NCBI GenBank assembly: GCA_027621365.1
Contig: JAQCBH010000020.1
Span: forward strand, 1-37,707
From: Bacteroidota bacterium
GTDB lineage: Bacteria > Bacteroidota > Bacteroidia > NS11-12g > UBA955
Reading direction: 5' to 3'
DNA: 37,707 nucleotides
The position numbers and the translations under genes are program-made. The notes under the pieces are model-generated. The model saw only the letters and a program-made list of their open reading frames with translations. It ran no database searches and was not told the DNA's origin. Shown piece after piece: positions 14,834 to 24,670 of this stretch; the stretch's first letter is position 1, and each line of letters begins with the position of its first letter.

Positions 14834-15373
14834 ATGTCAGAAATTCGCATTGCTTCCCGATACGCCAAATCTTTGTTTGATAGCGCTTTGGAGCAATCAG
14901 CCTTAGAGGCCGTTGTAGCTGATGTTCAGAATCTGAACCAGATTGTGGCAGAAAGCCGGGATTTTGTTTTGTTCTTGTCAAGCCCCTTGCTCAAACAAGA
15001 CATAAAAAAAACGGCCCTTGGTAAAATCTTGGGAGGGATGAACGTCCTGACGCGCGATTTGATTCTATTGATGAACAGCAAGAAACGGGAAATGTATGTT
15101 CCTAGTATGCTTCAAGCGTTTATGACTTTGTACAATACGCATCAAGGCATTACTCAAGCCATTGTTACCTCAGCAGTTGCTTTGACTCCTGCCAGCTTGT
15201 CTCAGATAGAATCGTATATCCTCACTCAAAGCGGTGCCAACCAGGTACAATTGAGTCAAGTGGTTAACCCTGCTGTGGTCGGCGGGCTAACCATTGAATT
15301 TGAAGGTCGAATCCTCGACAAAACAGTAGCTGGCCACATTCGTACCCTTAAAAAAGAACTTCAATTAGCATAA
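14834..15373 (+). CDS. atpH: ATP synthase F1 delta subunit
   Basis: A 179-residue OSCP/delta subunit that links the peripheral stalk to the alpha/beta head. The N-terminal helical domain starts IRIASRYAKSLFD, the family signature, and the C-terminal part contains VVNPAVVGGLTIEFEGRILD with the conserved GG turn. Length is standard. Three bases separate it from atpA. Confidence 0.94.
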   Translation: MSEIRIASRYAKSLFDSALEQSALEAVVADVQNLNQIVAESRDFVLFLSSPLLKQDIKKTALGKILGGMNVLTRDLILLMNSKKREMYVPSMLQAFMTLYNTHQGITQAIVTSAVALTPASLSQIESYILTQSGANQVQLSQVVNPAVVGGLTIEFEGRILDKTVAGHIRTLKKELQLA

Positions 15374-15376
15374 ACC

Positions 15377-16957
15377 ATGTCACAAATTAGGCCTGACGAA
15401 GTATCCAGTATCTTAAAAGAGCAAATTGCTGGTTTTGATACTGCTGCCACCCTGGAAGAAGTAGGTACTGTACTCCAAGTAGGAGACGGTATTGCTCGTA
15501 TTTACGGCCTTTTCGGCGTTCAAAGCGGCGAATTGGTTGAATTTGAAAATGGCACCCGCGCGGTTGTCTTGAACTTGGAAGAAGACAACGTTGGTGCTGT
15601 ATTGATGGGTAGCGGCGTTGCTATCAAAGAGGGAGACAAAGTAAAGCGTACCGGTAAAATTGCCTCCATCCGTGCCGGACATGGTATGTTGGGTCGCGTT
15701 GTCAACGCGTTGGGTGAAACCATCGATGGCAAGGGACCTATTGAAGGTGACGTTTACGAAATGCCTTTGGAGCGCAAAGCTCCTGGTGTTTTGTTCCGTG
15801 AGCCTGTTAAAGAGCCTTTGCAAACTGGTATCAAGGCTATCGACGCCATGATTCCCATTGGTCGTGGTCAACGTGAGTTGATCATTGGTGACCGTCAAAC
15901 GGGTAAAACAGCTATTGCCATTGACACCATCATCAACCAGAAGGAGTTTTACGAAAGAGGCGAGCCTGTTTATTGCATCTACGTAGCTTGCGGTCAGAAA
16001 GAGTCTACCGTAAAGCAAGTAGTAAAGGCGTTGGAAGAAAATGGCGCTATGCCTTACACGGTAGTCGTTTCTTCTCCTGCTTCAGCTCCTGCACCTTTGC
16101 AATTCTTTGCACCTATGGCCGGTTGTGCCATCGGTGAATACTTCCGCGATTTGGGCTTGCCCGCATTGGTCGTATACGATGATCTGTCAAAGCAGGCTGT
16201 GGCCTATCGCGAGGTTTCTTTGTTGCTTCGTCGTCCCCCTGGACGTGAGGCTTATCCTGGTGACGTATTCTATTTGCACTCCCGCTTGTTGGAGCGTGCT
16301 TGCAAATTGAACGCCAACGATAACATCACCCAGAACATGAACGATTTACCTGAAGGATTGAAAGGCAAGGTTAAAGGCGGTGGATCTTTGACAGCATTGC
16401 CCATCATTGAAACACAGGCAGGTGACGTATCAGCGTACATTCCTACAAACGTGATTTCCATTACAGATGGTCAGATCTTCTTGGAATCCAACTTGTTCAA
16501 CAGCGGTGTTCGCCCTGCTATCAACGTGGGTATTTCTGTATCTCGTGTAGGTGGTAACGCTCAAATCAAGTCTATGAAGAAGGTAGCGGGTACCTTGAAG
16601 CTTGACCAAGCTCAGTACCGCGAATTGGAAGCTTTCGCTAAGTTTGGTTCTGATTTGGATGCTGCAACGAAATCTGTTTTGGATAAAGGTTCTCGCAACG
16701 TTGAAATCTTGAAGCAAGCGCAGTTCTCTCCCCGTCGAGTAGAACAGCAGGTCGCCATCATCTTCTTGGGAACTAGCAACTTGTTGCGTTCGGTTCCTGT
16801 AGATAAAGTTCGCGAATTCGAAGAGTCCTACTTGGAGTATTTGCAGGCCAAACACGCCGACACCATGAAAGCTTTGGCTTCGGGTAAGATCGATGACAGC
16901 ATCACTGCTGTATTGCGTGAAGCGGGTGCAGAAATCGCCAAGAATTACGCTGCATAA
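15377..16957 (+). CDS. atpA: ATP synthase F1 alpha subunit
   Basis: A 526-residue alpha subunit, the regulatory nucleotide-binding partner of beta in the F1 head. Domains run in the usual order: beta-barrel (about 25-95), nucleotide-binding core with the P-loop GDRQTGKT (171-178), and the helical C-terminal domain. The alpha-specific [12 protein letters not shown] contains the arginine that reaches into the catalytic site. The gene uses a narrow, highly expressed type of codon set compared with its neighbours. The catalytic beta and epsilon genes (atpD, atpC) are not here and must be elsewhere on the chromosome, as is usual in this phylum. Confidence 0.97.
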   Translation: MSQIRPDEVSSILKEQIAGFDTAATLEEVGTVLQVGDGIARIYGLFGVQSGELVEFENGTRAVVLNLEEDNVGAVLMGSGVAIKEGDKVKRTGKIASIRAGHGMLGRVVNALGETIDGKGPIEGDVYEMPLERKAPGVLFREPVKEPLQTGIKAIDAMIPIGRGQRELIIGDRQTGKTAIAIDTIINQKEFYERGEPVYCIYVACGQKESTVKQVVKALEENGAMPYTVVVSSPASAPAPLQFFAPMAGCAIGEYFRDLGLPALVVYDDLSKQAVAYREVSLLLRRPPGREAYPGDVFYLHSRLLERACKLNANDNITQNMNDLPEGLKGKVKGGGSLTALPIIETQAGDVSAYIPTNVISITDGQIFLESNLFNSGVRPAINVGISVSRVGGNAQIKSMKKVAGTLKLDQAQYRELEAFAKFGSDLDAATKSVLDKGSRNVEILKQAQFSPRRVEQQVAIIFLGTSNLLRSVPVDKVREFEESYLEYLQAKHADTMKALASGKIDDSITAVLREAGAEIAKNYAA

Positions 16958-16964
16958 TTAAACC

Positions 16965-17837
16965 ATGGCAGGACAGAAGGAAATACGCAGCAGAATTGCT
17001 TCGACGATCTCTACCCAGCAGATCACAAAGGCGATGAAGTTGGTGAGCGCCACAAAGTTGCGCAAAGCCAGCGAAGCCATTGTGCGCATGCGCCCCTACG
17101 CAGAAAAACTGCAGGGAATCATGGCCGGGTTGCAAGAGAGCGCCGATGACGATCGTTTGGCCGTATACTTCAAAGCCCGTGAGGTTCAAAAGGTTGCCCT
17201 TTTGATCATAACCTCAGACCGTGGCCTTTGCGGTGCTTTCAATGCCAACGTTGTAAAACGCGTTCGTGCAATGGCCGCTGGTGAGTTGGCTGGAAAGCAA
17301 GTTCAGTACATCTGCATCGGTAAAAAAGGAGCGGAGTCTCTCAAGCGATTGGGCTTTGACTGCGATACTCGTTTTGTCAATGCCTTGAACGGTTTGAGCG
17401 CAGAGTCTGCCTTTGATTTGGCTTCCACTATTTTGGAAGAGTTCAAGGCTGGCCAATACGATCAGGTGACCGTGGTGTACAACCGTTTCAAGAATGCTGC
17501 AACTCAAATACTTTCCGCTGATGCCTTCTTGCCCGTGTCTCCAGCAGACAAGGCCGAAGCCACTCAAGGATCTTCCGATTACTTGTTTGAGCCTTCAAAG
17601 GTGGCCATTTTGGAAGATTTGATTCCTCGTTCATTGAAAACCCAATTGTACCGCAGCATGTTGGATTCATTGGCTTCTGAACACGGTGCTCGTATGATCG
17701 CCATGGACAAGGCCACCGACAACGCCGGTGAATTGCTTCGCAGCTTGCGTTTGGCCTACAACCAGGCACGTCAGGCAGCCATTACCCGTGAGATCTCTGA
17801 GATCGTGGGTGGTGTGGCCGCTTTGGAAGGCGCTTAA
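16965..17837 (+). CDS. atpG: ATP synthase F1 gamma subunit
   Basis: A 290-residue central-shaft subunit. The N-terminal helix has IRSRIASTISTQQITKAMK, the central Rossmann-like domain has LLIITSDRGLCGAFNANV, and the C-terminal helix ends with NQARQAAITREISEIVGG, which inserts into the alpha/beta head. It is the last gene of this cluster; a strong bidirectional terminator follows within 20 bases. Confidence 0.96.
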   Translation: MAGQKEIRSRIASTISTQQITKAMKLVSATKLRKASEAIVRMRPYAEKLQGIMAGLQESADDDRLAVYFKAREVQKVALLIITSDRGLCGAFNANVVKRVRAMAAGELAGKQVQYICIGKKGAESLKRLGFDCDTRFVNALNGLSAESAFDLASTILEEFKAGQYDQVTVVYNRFKNAATQILSADAFLPVSPADKAEATQGSSDYLFEPSKVAILEDLIPRSLKTQLYRSMLDSLASEHGARMIAMDKATDNAGELLRSLRLAYNQARQAAITREISEIVGGVAALEGA

Positions 17838-17854
17838 TCTTATTGATAATTATA

Positions 17855-17883
17855 AAAAAGCCCCGCAGAGCGGGGCTTTTTTT
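17855..17883. terminator. Bidirectional terminator between atpG and rel
   Basis: GCCCCGC and GCGGGGC form a seven-base-pair GC-only stem with a small AGA loop, flanked by A6 on one side and T7 on the other, so it can end both atpG (plus) and rel (minus). Its plus-strand T tract runs into the rel stop codon. Confidence 0.9.
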
Positions 17884-20125
17884 ATGCCTCATCGAGTCGT
17901 TTGACTTCGATGTATTTGTGGGCTTCTTTCATGTTTTGAATCAACAAGGTAAGGTGATTCAAGTTGTTGATCATCACCTCGATCCATCCGCTGAAACTAC
18001 CCTTGCCATCGCTTTCGATGTGAATGCTCTTCATGTTGACCGCCATGTCTCGTGAAATGATCTCTGTCAACCTTGAAACCAAACCAACGTCATCAATGCC
18101 ATTGACCTGAATTCGAGCGGCGAATGACTTGTCGTAGCTCTCGTCTTTCCACTTCGCAGGTATAATTCTGTACCCATATTGGCTCATGAGATTAGTGGCG
18201 TTGGGGCAGGTGGTACGGTGAATTTTCACACCTTCTCCAATGGTTATGAACCCAAATATGGAATCACCTGGTAAGGGGTGGCAGCATTTTGCCAATTCAT
18301 AGGGAAAGTCGTGATCATCTCCTATGATGATTTGTTGTTTGGGAGCCTTTTTTACCTTCTGCTCAGCCGAGGGCACTATTTTTTCTGAATTCTCGGCCAT
18401 TTCGGTGACCGAGGTTTTGGTCAGAATGGAGATCAACAAGGCTTTGTTGATTTTGATACTGCCAGAGGCGGCGGCATGGTAAAATTCAGCAGGGTTGAGA
18501 TAACCGAAGTGCCGGGTAAGCTTTTGGGCACTGGATTCGCTCAGTTCAAATCGATGTTTGCGCAACAGGCGCTCCATAATTTCTTTGCCCTGAACCGAAA
18601 GGCGATTGCGCTGGGCTTTTAAATAGTCACGTATTTTCCCTTTGGCTCTTCCGGTTTTTACTTGATTCATCCAATCGGTGGTGGCTCGATCTTTGGCCGT
18701 AGTAATGATTTCGACAATGTCTCCATTTCGTAATTCTTGGCTTATGGGGACCAATTTCCCATTCACTTTGGCCCCGATGGTTCTCAAACCCACTTGGGAG
18801 TGAATGGCAAAACCAAAATCCAAGGCGGTTGAGCCGACCGGCAGACTTTTGACATCGCCTTTGGGAGTAAAGACGTACATCTCTTCTCCCAAAATGGTGT
18901 TGCGAAATTCCGATACCAAGTCCAAAGCCGACATGTCACTGTTGGCTAAGGTGTCTTTGACGGTATTGAGCCAGTTCTCAAAGGCTTGGTCTTGAGGCGT
19001 AATGGGGGCACCGGGTAGGTCAGCTTTGTAGCGCCAATGGGCGGCCAAACCTCGTTCTGCCACGTCATCCATGCGCTTGGAGCGAATTTGCACTTCTACC
19101 CATTTGCCTTTGGGGCCTAGAACCGTCGTGTGCAAGGCACTGTAACCGTTGCTTTTTGGGTGGCTTAACCAATCCCGCAAGCGCTTGTCATGGCTACGAT
19201 ATCGATCAGTTACGATGGCATACACACGCCAACAATCGGCTTTTTCCAAATTGAGGGGGGAGTCGATGATGATGCGAATGGCAAAAGCATCATAGACCTC
19301 CTCAAAAGGGATTTGCTGCCGTAGCATTTTTCGATGAATGGAGTAAATGCTCTTGGGCCTTCCTTTGATCTCCACAATGTTTACCCCTGAACCTTCCAAT
19401 TCACCTTTGAGAGGTTCAATGAATTCGCGTATGTATTTCTGCCTGACCCGTTTGGTCTCCACCAATTGGCGAGAAATGTCTTTGTAGGTATCGGGATCGG
19501 TGAACTTCAGAGCCAAATCTTCCAACTCCAATTTGACAGCGTTCAAACCCAAGCGATCAGCCAGGGGGGCGTAGATGAACATCGTCTCTGAAGCGATCTT
19601 CAATATGGTGCTCTCAGGCACAGAGCCCAAGGTTCGCATGTTGTGAAGACGATCGCACAGCTTGATCAAGATCACCCTTAAGTCCTCACCTAGGGTAAGC
19701 AGAACCTTTTTGAAGTTCTCTGCTTGGCTACTGGTGTCCCGGTCAACTGAATCAAAGACGGTAGAGATCTTGGTCAATCCGTTGATAATAGCTGAAATTT
19801 TAGGACCGAAACGGTACTCAATGTCTTCAAGGGTGATATCGGTGTCTTCGACCGTGTCGTGCAGCAAAGCGGCCACCACAGATGTGGCGCCCAGACCTAG
19901 TTCTCCTGCGGCGATTTGTGCGACCGCCAACGGATGAAAAATGTAAGGCTCACCGCTCTTTCGAACGGTTCCCTCGTGTGCTCGTGCGGCGAGGTCAAAA
20001 GCCTCGTGAACAAGCTTCACCTTTTCCTTAGACAAGTCTTTGCCCAAGGTGCGCAGCAAGTGCCTGTACTGTTTCAGTAACTCAGCGCGGTACGCTTCGT
20101 ACATTTCCCCTTCCAGGAGAGCCAT
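17882..20125 (-). CDS. rel: Bifunctional (p)ppGpp synthetase/hydrolase, RSH family
   Basis: A 747-residue long RelA/SpoT homologue controlling the stringent response. The hydrolase domain is intact, with His50, His64, the HD pair 89-90 in HDTVEDT and Asp158 in CDRLHNMRTL. The synthetase domain contains GRPKSIYSIHRKM (about 257-269) and GYSALHTTV followed by EVQIRS. A TGS domain (VFTPKGDVKSLPVGSTALDF) and a C-terminal ACT domain follow. With an intact HD site it should both make and degrade (p)ppGpp. Its ATG lies seven bases after the M20 peptidase stop, so the two are likely co-transcribed. Confidence 0.95.
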   Translation of the reverse strand: MALLEGEMYEAYRAELLKQYRHLLRTLGKDLSKEKVKLVHEAFDLAARAHEGTVRKSGEPYIFHPLAVAQIAAGELGLGATSVVAALLHDTVEDTDITLEDIEYRFGPKISAIINGLTKISTVFDSVDRDTSSQAENFKKVLLTLGEDLRVILIKLCDRLHNMRTLGSVPESTILKIASETMFIYAPLADRLGLNAVKLELEDLALKFTDPDTYKDISRQLVETKRVRQKYIREFIEPLKGELEGSGVNIVEIKGRPKSIYSIHRKMLRQQIPFEEVYDAFAIRIIIDSPLNLEKADCWRVYAIVTDRYRSHDKRLRDWLSHPKSNGYSALHTTVLGPKGKWVEVQIRSKRMDDVAERGLAAHWRYKADLPGAPITPQDQAFENWLNTVKDTLANSDMSALDLVSEFRNTILGEEMYVFTPKGDVKSLPVGSTALDFGFAIHSQVGLRTIGAKVNGKLVPISQELRNGDIVEIITTAKDRATTDWMNQVKTGRAKGKIRDYLKAQRNRLSVQGKEIMERLLRKHRFELSESSAQKLTRHFGYLNPAEFYHAAASGSIKINKALLISILTKTSVTEMAENSEKIVPSAEQKVKKAPKQQIIIGDDHDFPYELAKCCHPLPGDSIFGFITIGEGVKIHRTTCPNATNLMSQYGYRIIPAKWKDESYDKSFAARIQVNGIDDVGLVSRLTEIISRDMAVNMKSIHIESDGKGSFSGWIEVMINNLNHLTLLIQNMKEAHKYIEVKRLDEA

Positions 20126-20132
20126 AGGCGAA

Positions 20133-21503
20133 TCAATTGTTGTTTAGCGCCGCGAAATGTTTGAAGAACTGAGGAATGGTCTCAATTCCTTTGAAGTAGT
20201 TGAATACTCCATAATGCTCGTTGGGGCTGTGAATGGCATCACTGTCCAATCCAAATCCCATCAAAACAGTTTTGGTTTCCAATTCCTTTTCAAAGAGAGC
20301 CACAATGGGTATGGATCCACCACCGCGAGTAGGGATGGGGTCTTTTCCAAAAGTTTCCTTCATGGCAGCTGATGCGGCTCGGAAAGCAATGCTATCAGTG
20401 GGTGTCAAAGCGGGTTCCCCGCCGTGATGCGGAGTTACCTTTACTCGAACTCCTTTGGGAGCAATCGATTCAAAGTGCTTTTGGAACAGCTCGGTGATGG
20501 CATCAGAGGTTTGGTTGGGAACCAAACGCATGCTGATTTTGGCGTATGCTTTTGAGGGTAGAACCGTTTTGGCTCCTTCGCCGATGTATCCGCCCCAAAT
20601 GCCATTGACATCCAAGGTGGGACGAATGCCTGTGCGCTCAATGGTGCTGAATCCTTTTTCACCCATGACATCGTCAATGTCCAAGTGCGATTTGTATTCG
20701 TTCAAATCAAATGGAATGCTAGCCAAGGCCTTGCGATCGGATTCTGAAGTTTCCAAAACCTGGTCGTAAAAGCCGGGAATGGTGATGTGTCGGTTTTCAT
20801 CGTGCATGCTGGAAATCATGTCGCACAGCACATTGATGGGGTTGGCTACCGCACCTCCATACACACCTGAATGCAAATCGATGCGAGGACCGGTAACTTC
20901 TACCTCGACATAACTCAAACCACGCAACCCGCAGTCGATAGAAGGCACATCATTGGCAATCATTGCGGTGTCACTGATCAAAATGACATCGGCTTTGAGT
21001 TTTTCTTTGTTGTTTTTGCAGTAGATGCCCAAGTTGCTAGAACCGACTTCTTCTTCACCTTCGATCATGAATTTGATGTTGCAAGCCAAACTCTGGGTTT
21101 GCATCATGGTTTCAAAGGCTTTGACATGCATGAACATTTGGCCTTTGTCATCACAGGCACCACGGGCATAAATCTTGCCATCGATGACCGTGGGTTCGAA
21201 GGGAGGGGTGTTCCACAATTCGTTGGGAACTGAAGGCTGTACATCGTAATGACCGTACACCAAAACCGTAGGCAAGCTAGGGTCGATGATTTTCTCTCCG
21301 TAAACAATGGGATAACCAGCGGTTTCTTCCAAAACCACGTTATCAGCACCTGCTGTGGTTAAGAAAGCGGCCAATCGCTCTGCGCAGGCGCGAACATCAC
21401 CTGAGAATGCGCTGTCAGCACTGATGCTGGGAATGCGCAGTAATTCAAATAGTTCTTCCAAAAAACGCTTACGATTCGATTCGATGTAGGACAATGTTGA
21501 CAT
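20133..21503 (-). CDS. M20 family dipeptidase
   Basis: A 456-residue zinc peptidase of the M20 carboxypeptidase/CNDP-like dipeptidase family, cytoplasmic as no signal peptide is present. Metal and catalytic residues are visible: YGHYDVQP (His85, Asp87), the bridging Asp in GACDDKGQ (118-119), the general-base Glu pair in EGEEEVGS (about 150-151), Asp178 in LISDTA, and the C-terminal His in AIHSPNEHYG. An internal dimerisation or lid domain (about 205-320) is present. Substrates are probably dipeptides. It is upstream of rel on the same transcript and divergent from the small membrane ORF at 21549. Confidence 0.93.
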   Translation of the reverse strand: MSTLSYIESNRKRFLEELFELLRIPSISADSAFSGDVRACAERLAAFLTTAGADNVVLEETAGYPIVYGEKIIDPSLPTVLVYGHYDVQPSVPNELWNTPPFEPTVIDGKIYARGACDDKGQMFMHVKAFETMMQTQSLACNIKFMIEGEEEVGSSNLGIYCKNNKEKLKADVILISDTAMIANDVPSIDCGLRGLSYVEVEVTGPRIDLHSGVYGGAVANPINVLCDMISSMHDENRHITIPGFYDQVLETSESDRKALASIPFDLNEYKSHLDIDDVMGEKGFSTIERTGIRPTLDVNGIWGGYIGEGAKTVLPSKAYAKISMRLVPNQTSDAITELFQKHFESIAPKGVRVKVTPHHGGEPALTPTDSIAFRAASAAMKETFGKDPIPTRGGGSIPIVALFEKELETKTVLMGFGLDSDAIHSPNEHYGVFNYFKGIETIPQFFKHFAALNNN

Positions 21504-21535
21504 GAATGCAAGTTACAACGCAATTGGCAAAGGCG

Positions 21536-21543
21536 TATCTTTG
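21536..21543 (+). promoter_or_regulatory. -7 box five bases before small membrane ORF
   Basis: TATCTTTG is an exact consensus on the plus strand, five bases before the ATG at 21549. It supports the short ORF being a real, nearly leaderless gene. Confidence 0.55.
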
Positions 21544-21548
21544 AAGAC

Positions 21549-21719
21549 ATGCAAAACACCATTGATTCGGCTGAATACACCGCTTTTCAGGTAAATGTAT
21601 TCATTTGGGAACTCGTTTTCGGGGCGGTCGTGTTTGCCGCAGTGATTTGGGTGTTGAAACGATACAAGAAAAACAGCGACAAAGCCGCTGATCACAACAA
21701 AAAGTACCGATCCAATTAA
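21549..21719 (+). CDS. 56-residue single-pass membrane protein
   Basis: This short gene is easy to miss. It starts [10 protein letters not shown], has one clear membrane helix (about residues 17-36, [20 protein letters not shown]) and ends in a Lys/Asp/Asn-rich tail ([14 protein letters not shown]), which by the positive-inside rule would face the cytoplasm. An exact promoter box lies just upstream. Its TAA interlocks with the stop codon of the convergent CoA-transferase gene, the same arrangement seen for known gene pairs in this window. I do not recognise the family. Function unknown. Confidence 0.65.
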   Translation: MQNTIDSAEYTAFQVNVFIWELVFGAVVFAAVIWVLKRYKKNSDKAADHNKKYRSN

Positions 21720-22369
21720 AGTTGAACGAAGGGGATTTCGCCTTCTACGACTAGGCGTCCCAGAGTTTTGGCTTGAACTTCCTCGACACTAACTCCGGGC
21801 GCGATTTCCTTAAGTTCGAATCCTCGTTCGGTAATGTCGAATACACCCAGTTCGGTGACTACTTTTTTGACACAGCCCAATCCTGTAATGGGTAGGGTGC
21901 AGGCGGGCAACAATTTGCTTTCGCCTGCTTTGTTGGTGTGTTGCATAGCGACGATAATGTTCTTGGCCGATGCGACTAAGTCCATCGCTCCGCCCATACC
22001 TTTGACCATCTTGCCCGGAATCTTCCAATTGGCAATATCTCCATTGTCAGCTACCTCCATGGCACCCAAAACCGTGAGGTCCACTTTGCCCGCGCGAATC
22101 ATGCCAAAGCTTGTCGCACTGTCAAACAAAGAAGCCCCGGCTACCATGGTGACGGTTTGCTTGCCGGCGTTGATCAAATCGGGATCTTCTTCTCCTTCAA
22201 AAGGAAAGGCACCCATGCCCAATAATCCATTCTCGCTTTGCAAAACCACTTCCATCCCTTCAGGAATGTAATTGGCGACCAAGGTGGGGATTCCAATGCC
22301 CAAATTGACATAGAATCCGTCTTGAAGTTCTTTGGCGATGCGTTGGGCGATACCGAATTTGTCGAGCAT
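21716..22369 (-). CDS. scoB: 3-oxoacid CoA-transferase subunit B
   Basis: A 217-residue beta subunit of succinyl-CoA:3-ketoacid (acetoacetate) CoA-transferase. The catalytic glutamate is Glu46 in the family motif SENGLLG, preceded by [10 protein letters not shown] (22-31). Length is normal. The enzyme is a heterodimer with subunit A (scoA), which is not adjacent: the upstream gene is a multihaem cytochrome, so the partner must be elsewhere. TAAATTTG ends only four bases before the ATG and overlaps the stop codon of the cytochrome gene, giving scoB its own start point. Confidence 0.93.
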   Translation of the reverse strand: MLDKFGIAQRIAKELQDGFYVNLGIGIPTLVANYIPEGMEVVLQSENGLLGMGAFPFEGEEDPDLINAGKQTVTMVAGASLFDSATSFGMIRAGKVDLTVLGAMEVADNGDIANWKIPGKMVKGMGGAMDLVASAKNIIVAMQHTNKAGESKLLPACTLPITGLGCVKKVVTELGVFDITERGFELKEIAPGVSVEEVQAKTLGRLVVEGEIPFVQL

Positions 22370-22373
22370 GGTA

Positions 22374-22381
22374 CAAATTTA
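22374..22381 (-). promoter_or_regulatory. -7 box four bases before scoB
   Basis: TAAATTTG, TACC, ATG on the minus strand. The first three bases of the box are the TAA stop of the upstream cytochrome gene, so one triplet serves both purposes. Confidence 0.5.
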
Positions 22382-24349
22382 AGGGTTTAGTTGGCGAAGG
22401 CGAATGACTCTGTTTTCGGCCTCTGAGCTATTGGGATGACTGGCAAAGGCGGCTTCAGCATGAATGACGGCCGCTCCCAATTTGCCTTGTTTCTCGTACC
22501 ACTCAGATAAGAAGAGATGGCCTTGTAAGTGGTCGGGATTAAGGGAAAGCAGGGTGTTCCATGCCTGAACGGTTTCGGTGCCTCGATTTTGCAAACTGGC
22601 CAAAAGTCCTTTGTTCAACCAAAGCCATTCATTTTTTGGTTGTTGGCGAATCAAGGTATTCAAGACCGTTTGAGCAGCATCGAGTTGCTTATCTCTGATC
22701 AGGGCATTGGCGTATTCGGCACCAAAGTCACTGTAAAGCGGAAGTTGTTCGTAAGCCCGTTTGTAGGCCAATATGGCCTGGTCCAATTGACCCAGTTGGT
22801 CCAGCGACTTGGCCAATCGATAAGCCGTCCAAGCCTCGCATGATTCTAAATCCAACGATTGCGACAGTTCTCGAACTTTTTGGGGATTGGACTGCATATA
22901 GGCCAATTGAATGCGCGTACTCAACTCGATTTGTTCCGGATAAAGAGCAATGAGGCTATCGGCTTTCTGCAACCAGCGGGGCTGTGCTTCAAATTTCTCG
23001 AACCAACTGACGTAGGCTTTGGCCATCATGGCTGGGCTAGGATGGGGGTTGTTGACAGCGTAAAGGTCTAGGGCCACTCCGCTAGGCAAAGCCGCAGTCT
23101 TGCCCGTGGGTCTTTGAATTCGATGATCATGAACGGTAACGTGTGGAATGTCACGGGTATCGCTGGCGGGCATATGGCAACCGGTGCATCCTTTGGGTTC
23201 CAGTTGGCGTTTTTTCAATGTCTCGCTGCAATTCAACAATTCTGAGCGCTGGCTTTGCGGATTGTGGCAACCCGAGCACTGTTGATTGAACCACTCGATT
23301 CGGGTTTCTTTTACACTGACGTGCGGATTGTGGCAATTGATGCAAGTCAAATGGGTTTGGGCATTGTAGGTTTCTGTTTGAATTCCCTTGTTGCTCTGAA
23401 TAAAACAGGCACTCATGGCCAAACGCTCGGCATGGCCAGCCATGACAAAGTAATCAGCATTGGCATAGCGAGGCATATAGACTTCAAAAACATCGCTCAA
23501 TCGCATGCCGGGGCGAAAATCATCGAAGTTCTTTCCTGGTTTGAGGACGTTGTTTCCTTGGAGGTGGCATCGCTGGCAAATGTCTACCTGCAAACTCCAA
23601 GGCAAGCGTTTGGGGTTCACGATGCTGTAATCAGCTTCTTTGCGCGTATCTACCAATAGACCGGCTTGTTTTTCGCGCACGTGCAATTCTCCCGGACCGT
23701 GACAGCGTTCGCAATCAATGCCCAAAGGCAGCGTTTCAAAGGCGTTGACAGAACCGACTTTGAGTTGAGGCATGGCATTGTGGCAGCTCATGCACTCCAA
23801 ATCAATTTTTCGTTGAAAGCGCGTATTTACCGATTCATATCCCGGAGGGAGATCCCATTTGCCCTCTTGAGTATAGTAGGTGAGAGGGGCTTGGTACAGG
23901 GTGTTTCCGTCTACCCAGAAATGACTGTTGGTGTGCTGACCAGAGCCAATGATGTAGCGAATGGTTTCAATGCGTTTGTATATTGTATCCCTCCCTTTGA
24001 GGCGAAATTCCAGAATGAGCAAGGAATCGCCTGACCAGAAAGGCCAGTAATAAAAATTGCGTTTGGGATCGTAGACGGCTTCTTGTTGGAACTGCGCGGA
24101 TGACTTTTGGGCCGTAGCTAGGCCAAAACTCTGACCCATTCCCGTGTGTACAAAGGTGCTGTGTTTGTCGCTGTGACAGCCTTTGCAGGTTTCCATTCCC
24201 ACATAATGAACGCTGTCATGGATGTTGCGAAATGGACTATCGTAGGTAGAAGACGATTCGGCGAGCGGAGCTGATTCCGGCCAACAAGACCAAAGGGCCC
24301 AAATCAAAGGCAAGACAAAACTCAAACATATGGGCCAACGGCGTTTCAC
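22379..24349 (-). CDS. Seven-haem cytochrome c with C-terminal TPR
   Basis: A 656-residue exported protein with seven CxxCH haem sites, at residues 55, 186, 213, 258, 336, 358 and 388 (first Cys), and a C-terminal region of tetratricopeptide-like helices from about 460 on. A hydrophobic N-terminus ends in WSC, so it may be a lipoprotein, though that is an unusual lipobox. The stretch SHFWVDG...PLTYYT...PPGYESVNTRFQRKIDLECMSCH is, from memory, typical of cytochrome c554-like TPR proteins in Bacteroidota and Planctomycetota. An electron-transfer role outside the inner membrane is likely, but substrate is unknown. The start codon is GTG, three bases after the rhodanese stop, which implies tight coupling. 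Confidence 0.88.
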   Translation of the reverse strand: MKRRWPICLSFVLPLIWALWSCWPESAPLAESSSTYDSPFRNIHDSVHYVGMETCKGCHSDKHSTFVHTGMGQSFGLATAQKSSAQFQQEAVYDPKRNFYYWPFWSGDSLLILEFRLKGRDTIYKRIETIRYIIGSGQHTNSHFWVDGNTLYQAPLTYYTQEGKWDLPPGYESVNTRFQRKIDLECMSCHNAMPQLKVGSVNAFETLPLGIDCERCHGPGELHVREKQAGLLVDTRKEADYSIVNPKRLPWSLQVDICQRCHLQGNNVLKPGKNFDDFRPGMRLSDVFEVYMPRYANADYFVMAGHAERLAMSACFIQSNKGIQTETYNAQTHLTCINCHNPHVSVKETRIEWFNQQCSGCHNPQSQRSELLNCSETLKKRQLEPKGCTGCHMPASDTRDIPHVTVHDHRIQRPTGKTAALPSGVALDLYAVNNPHPSPAMMAKAYVSWFEKFEAQPRWLQKADSLIALYPEQIELSTRIQLAYMQSNPQKVRELSQSLDLESCEAWTAYRLAKSLDQLGQLDQAILAYKRAYEQLPLYSDFGAEYANALIRDKQLDAAQTVLNTLIRQQPKNEWLWLNKGLLASLQNRGTETVQAWNTLLSLNPDHLQGHLFLSEWYEKQGKLGAAVIHAEAAFASHPNSSEAENRVIRLRQLNP

Positions 24350-24352
24350 CGA

Positions 24353-24670
24353 TCAATCTTCATCTGAACCAAAATGGACTTGGTAATCCAATACTCCGCC
24401 GAGAAGGTTGCGAACCTGAGTGAAGCCCAACTGCTCCAAGAAAAGCTTCGCGGTTCCACTGCGGGCTCCAGATTTGCAGTGCACAATAATCTCTTGTTCT
24501 TTCCATTCGCTGATTTCTTCCCAGCGACCGGGCAAATCTCCCAGCGGTATCAACAAGCCGTTGAGGTTGAACTCTTCAAATTCGTACGGTTCACGTACGT
24601 CTACAATGTTCAGATTCTCGCCTGCATCTAGGCGCTTTTTCAATTCGATGACAGAAATATCGGTACTCAT
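24353..24670 (-). CDS. Single-domain rhodanese-like protein
   Basis: A 105-residue rhodanese domain protein with the fold-defining VDVREPYEFEE (23-33) and the active-site loop HCKSGARS (64-71), whose Cys65 would carry a persulfide. No signal peptide, so cytoplasmic. Such small rhodaneses shuttle sulfur to acceptors. It overlaps the T9SS cargo gene by ATGA and is three bases from the seven-haem cytochrome, so the three are translated from one message, although they end up in three different compartments. Any shared sulfur chemistry is only inferred from that linkage. Confidence 0.92.
   Translation of the reverse strand: MSTDISVIELKKRLDAGENLNIVDVREPYEFEEFNLNGLLIPLGDLPGRWEEISEWKEQEIIVHCKSGARSGTAKLFLEQLGFTQVRNLLGGVLDYQVHFGSDED

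Noticed and set aside
15413-16018. Minus-strand 201-codon frame opposite atpA
   Set aside because: Shadow of a strongly biased, highly expressed gene.
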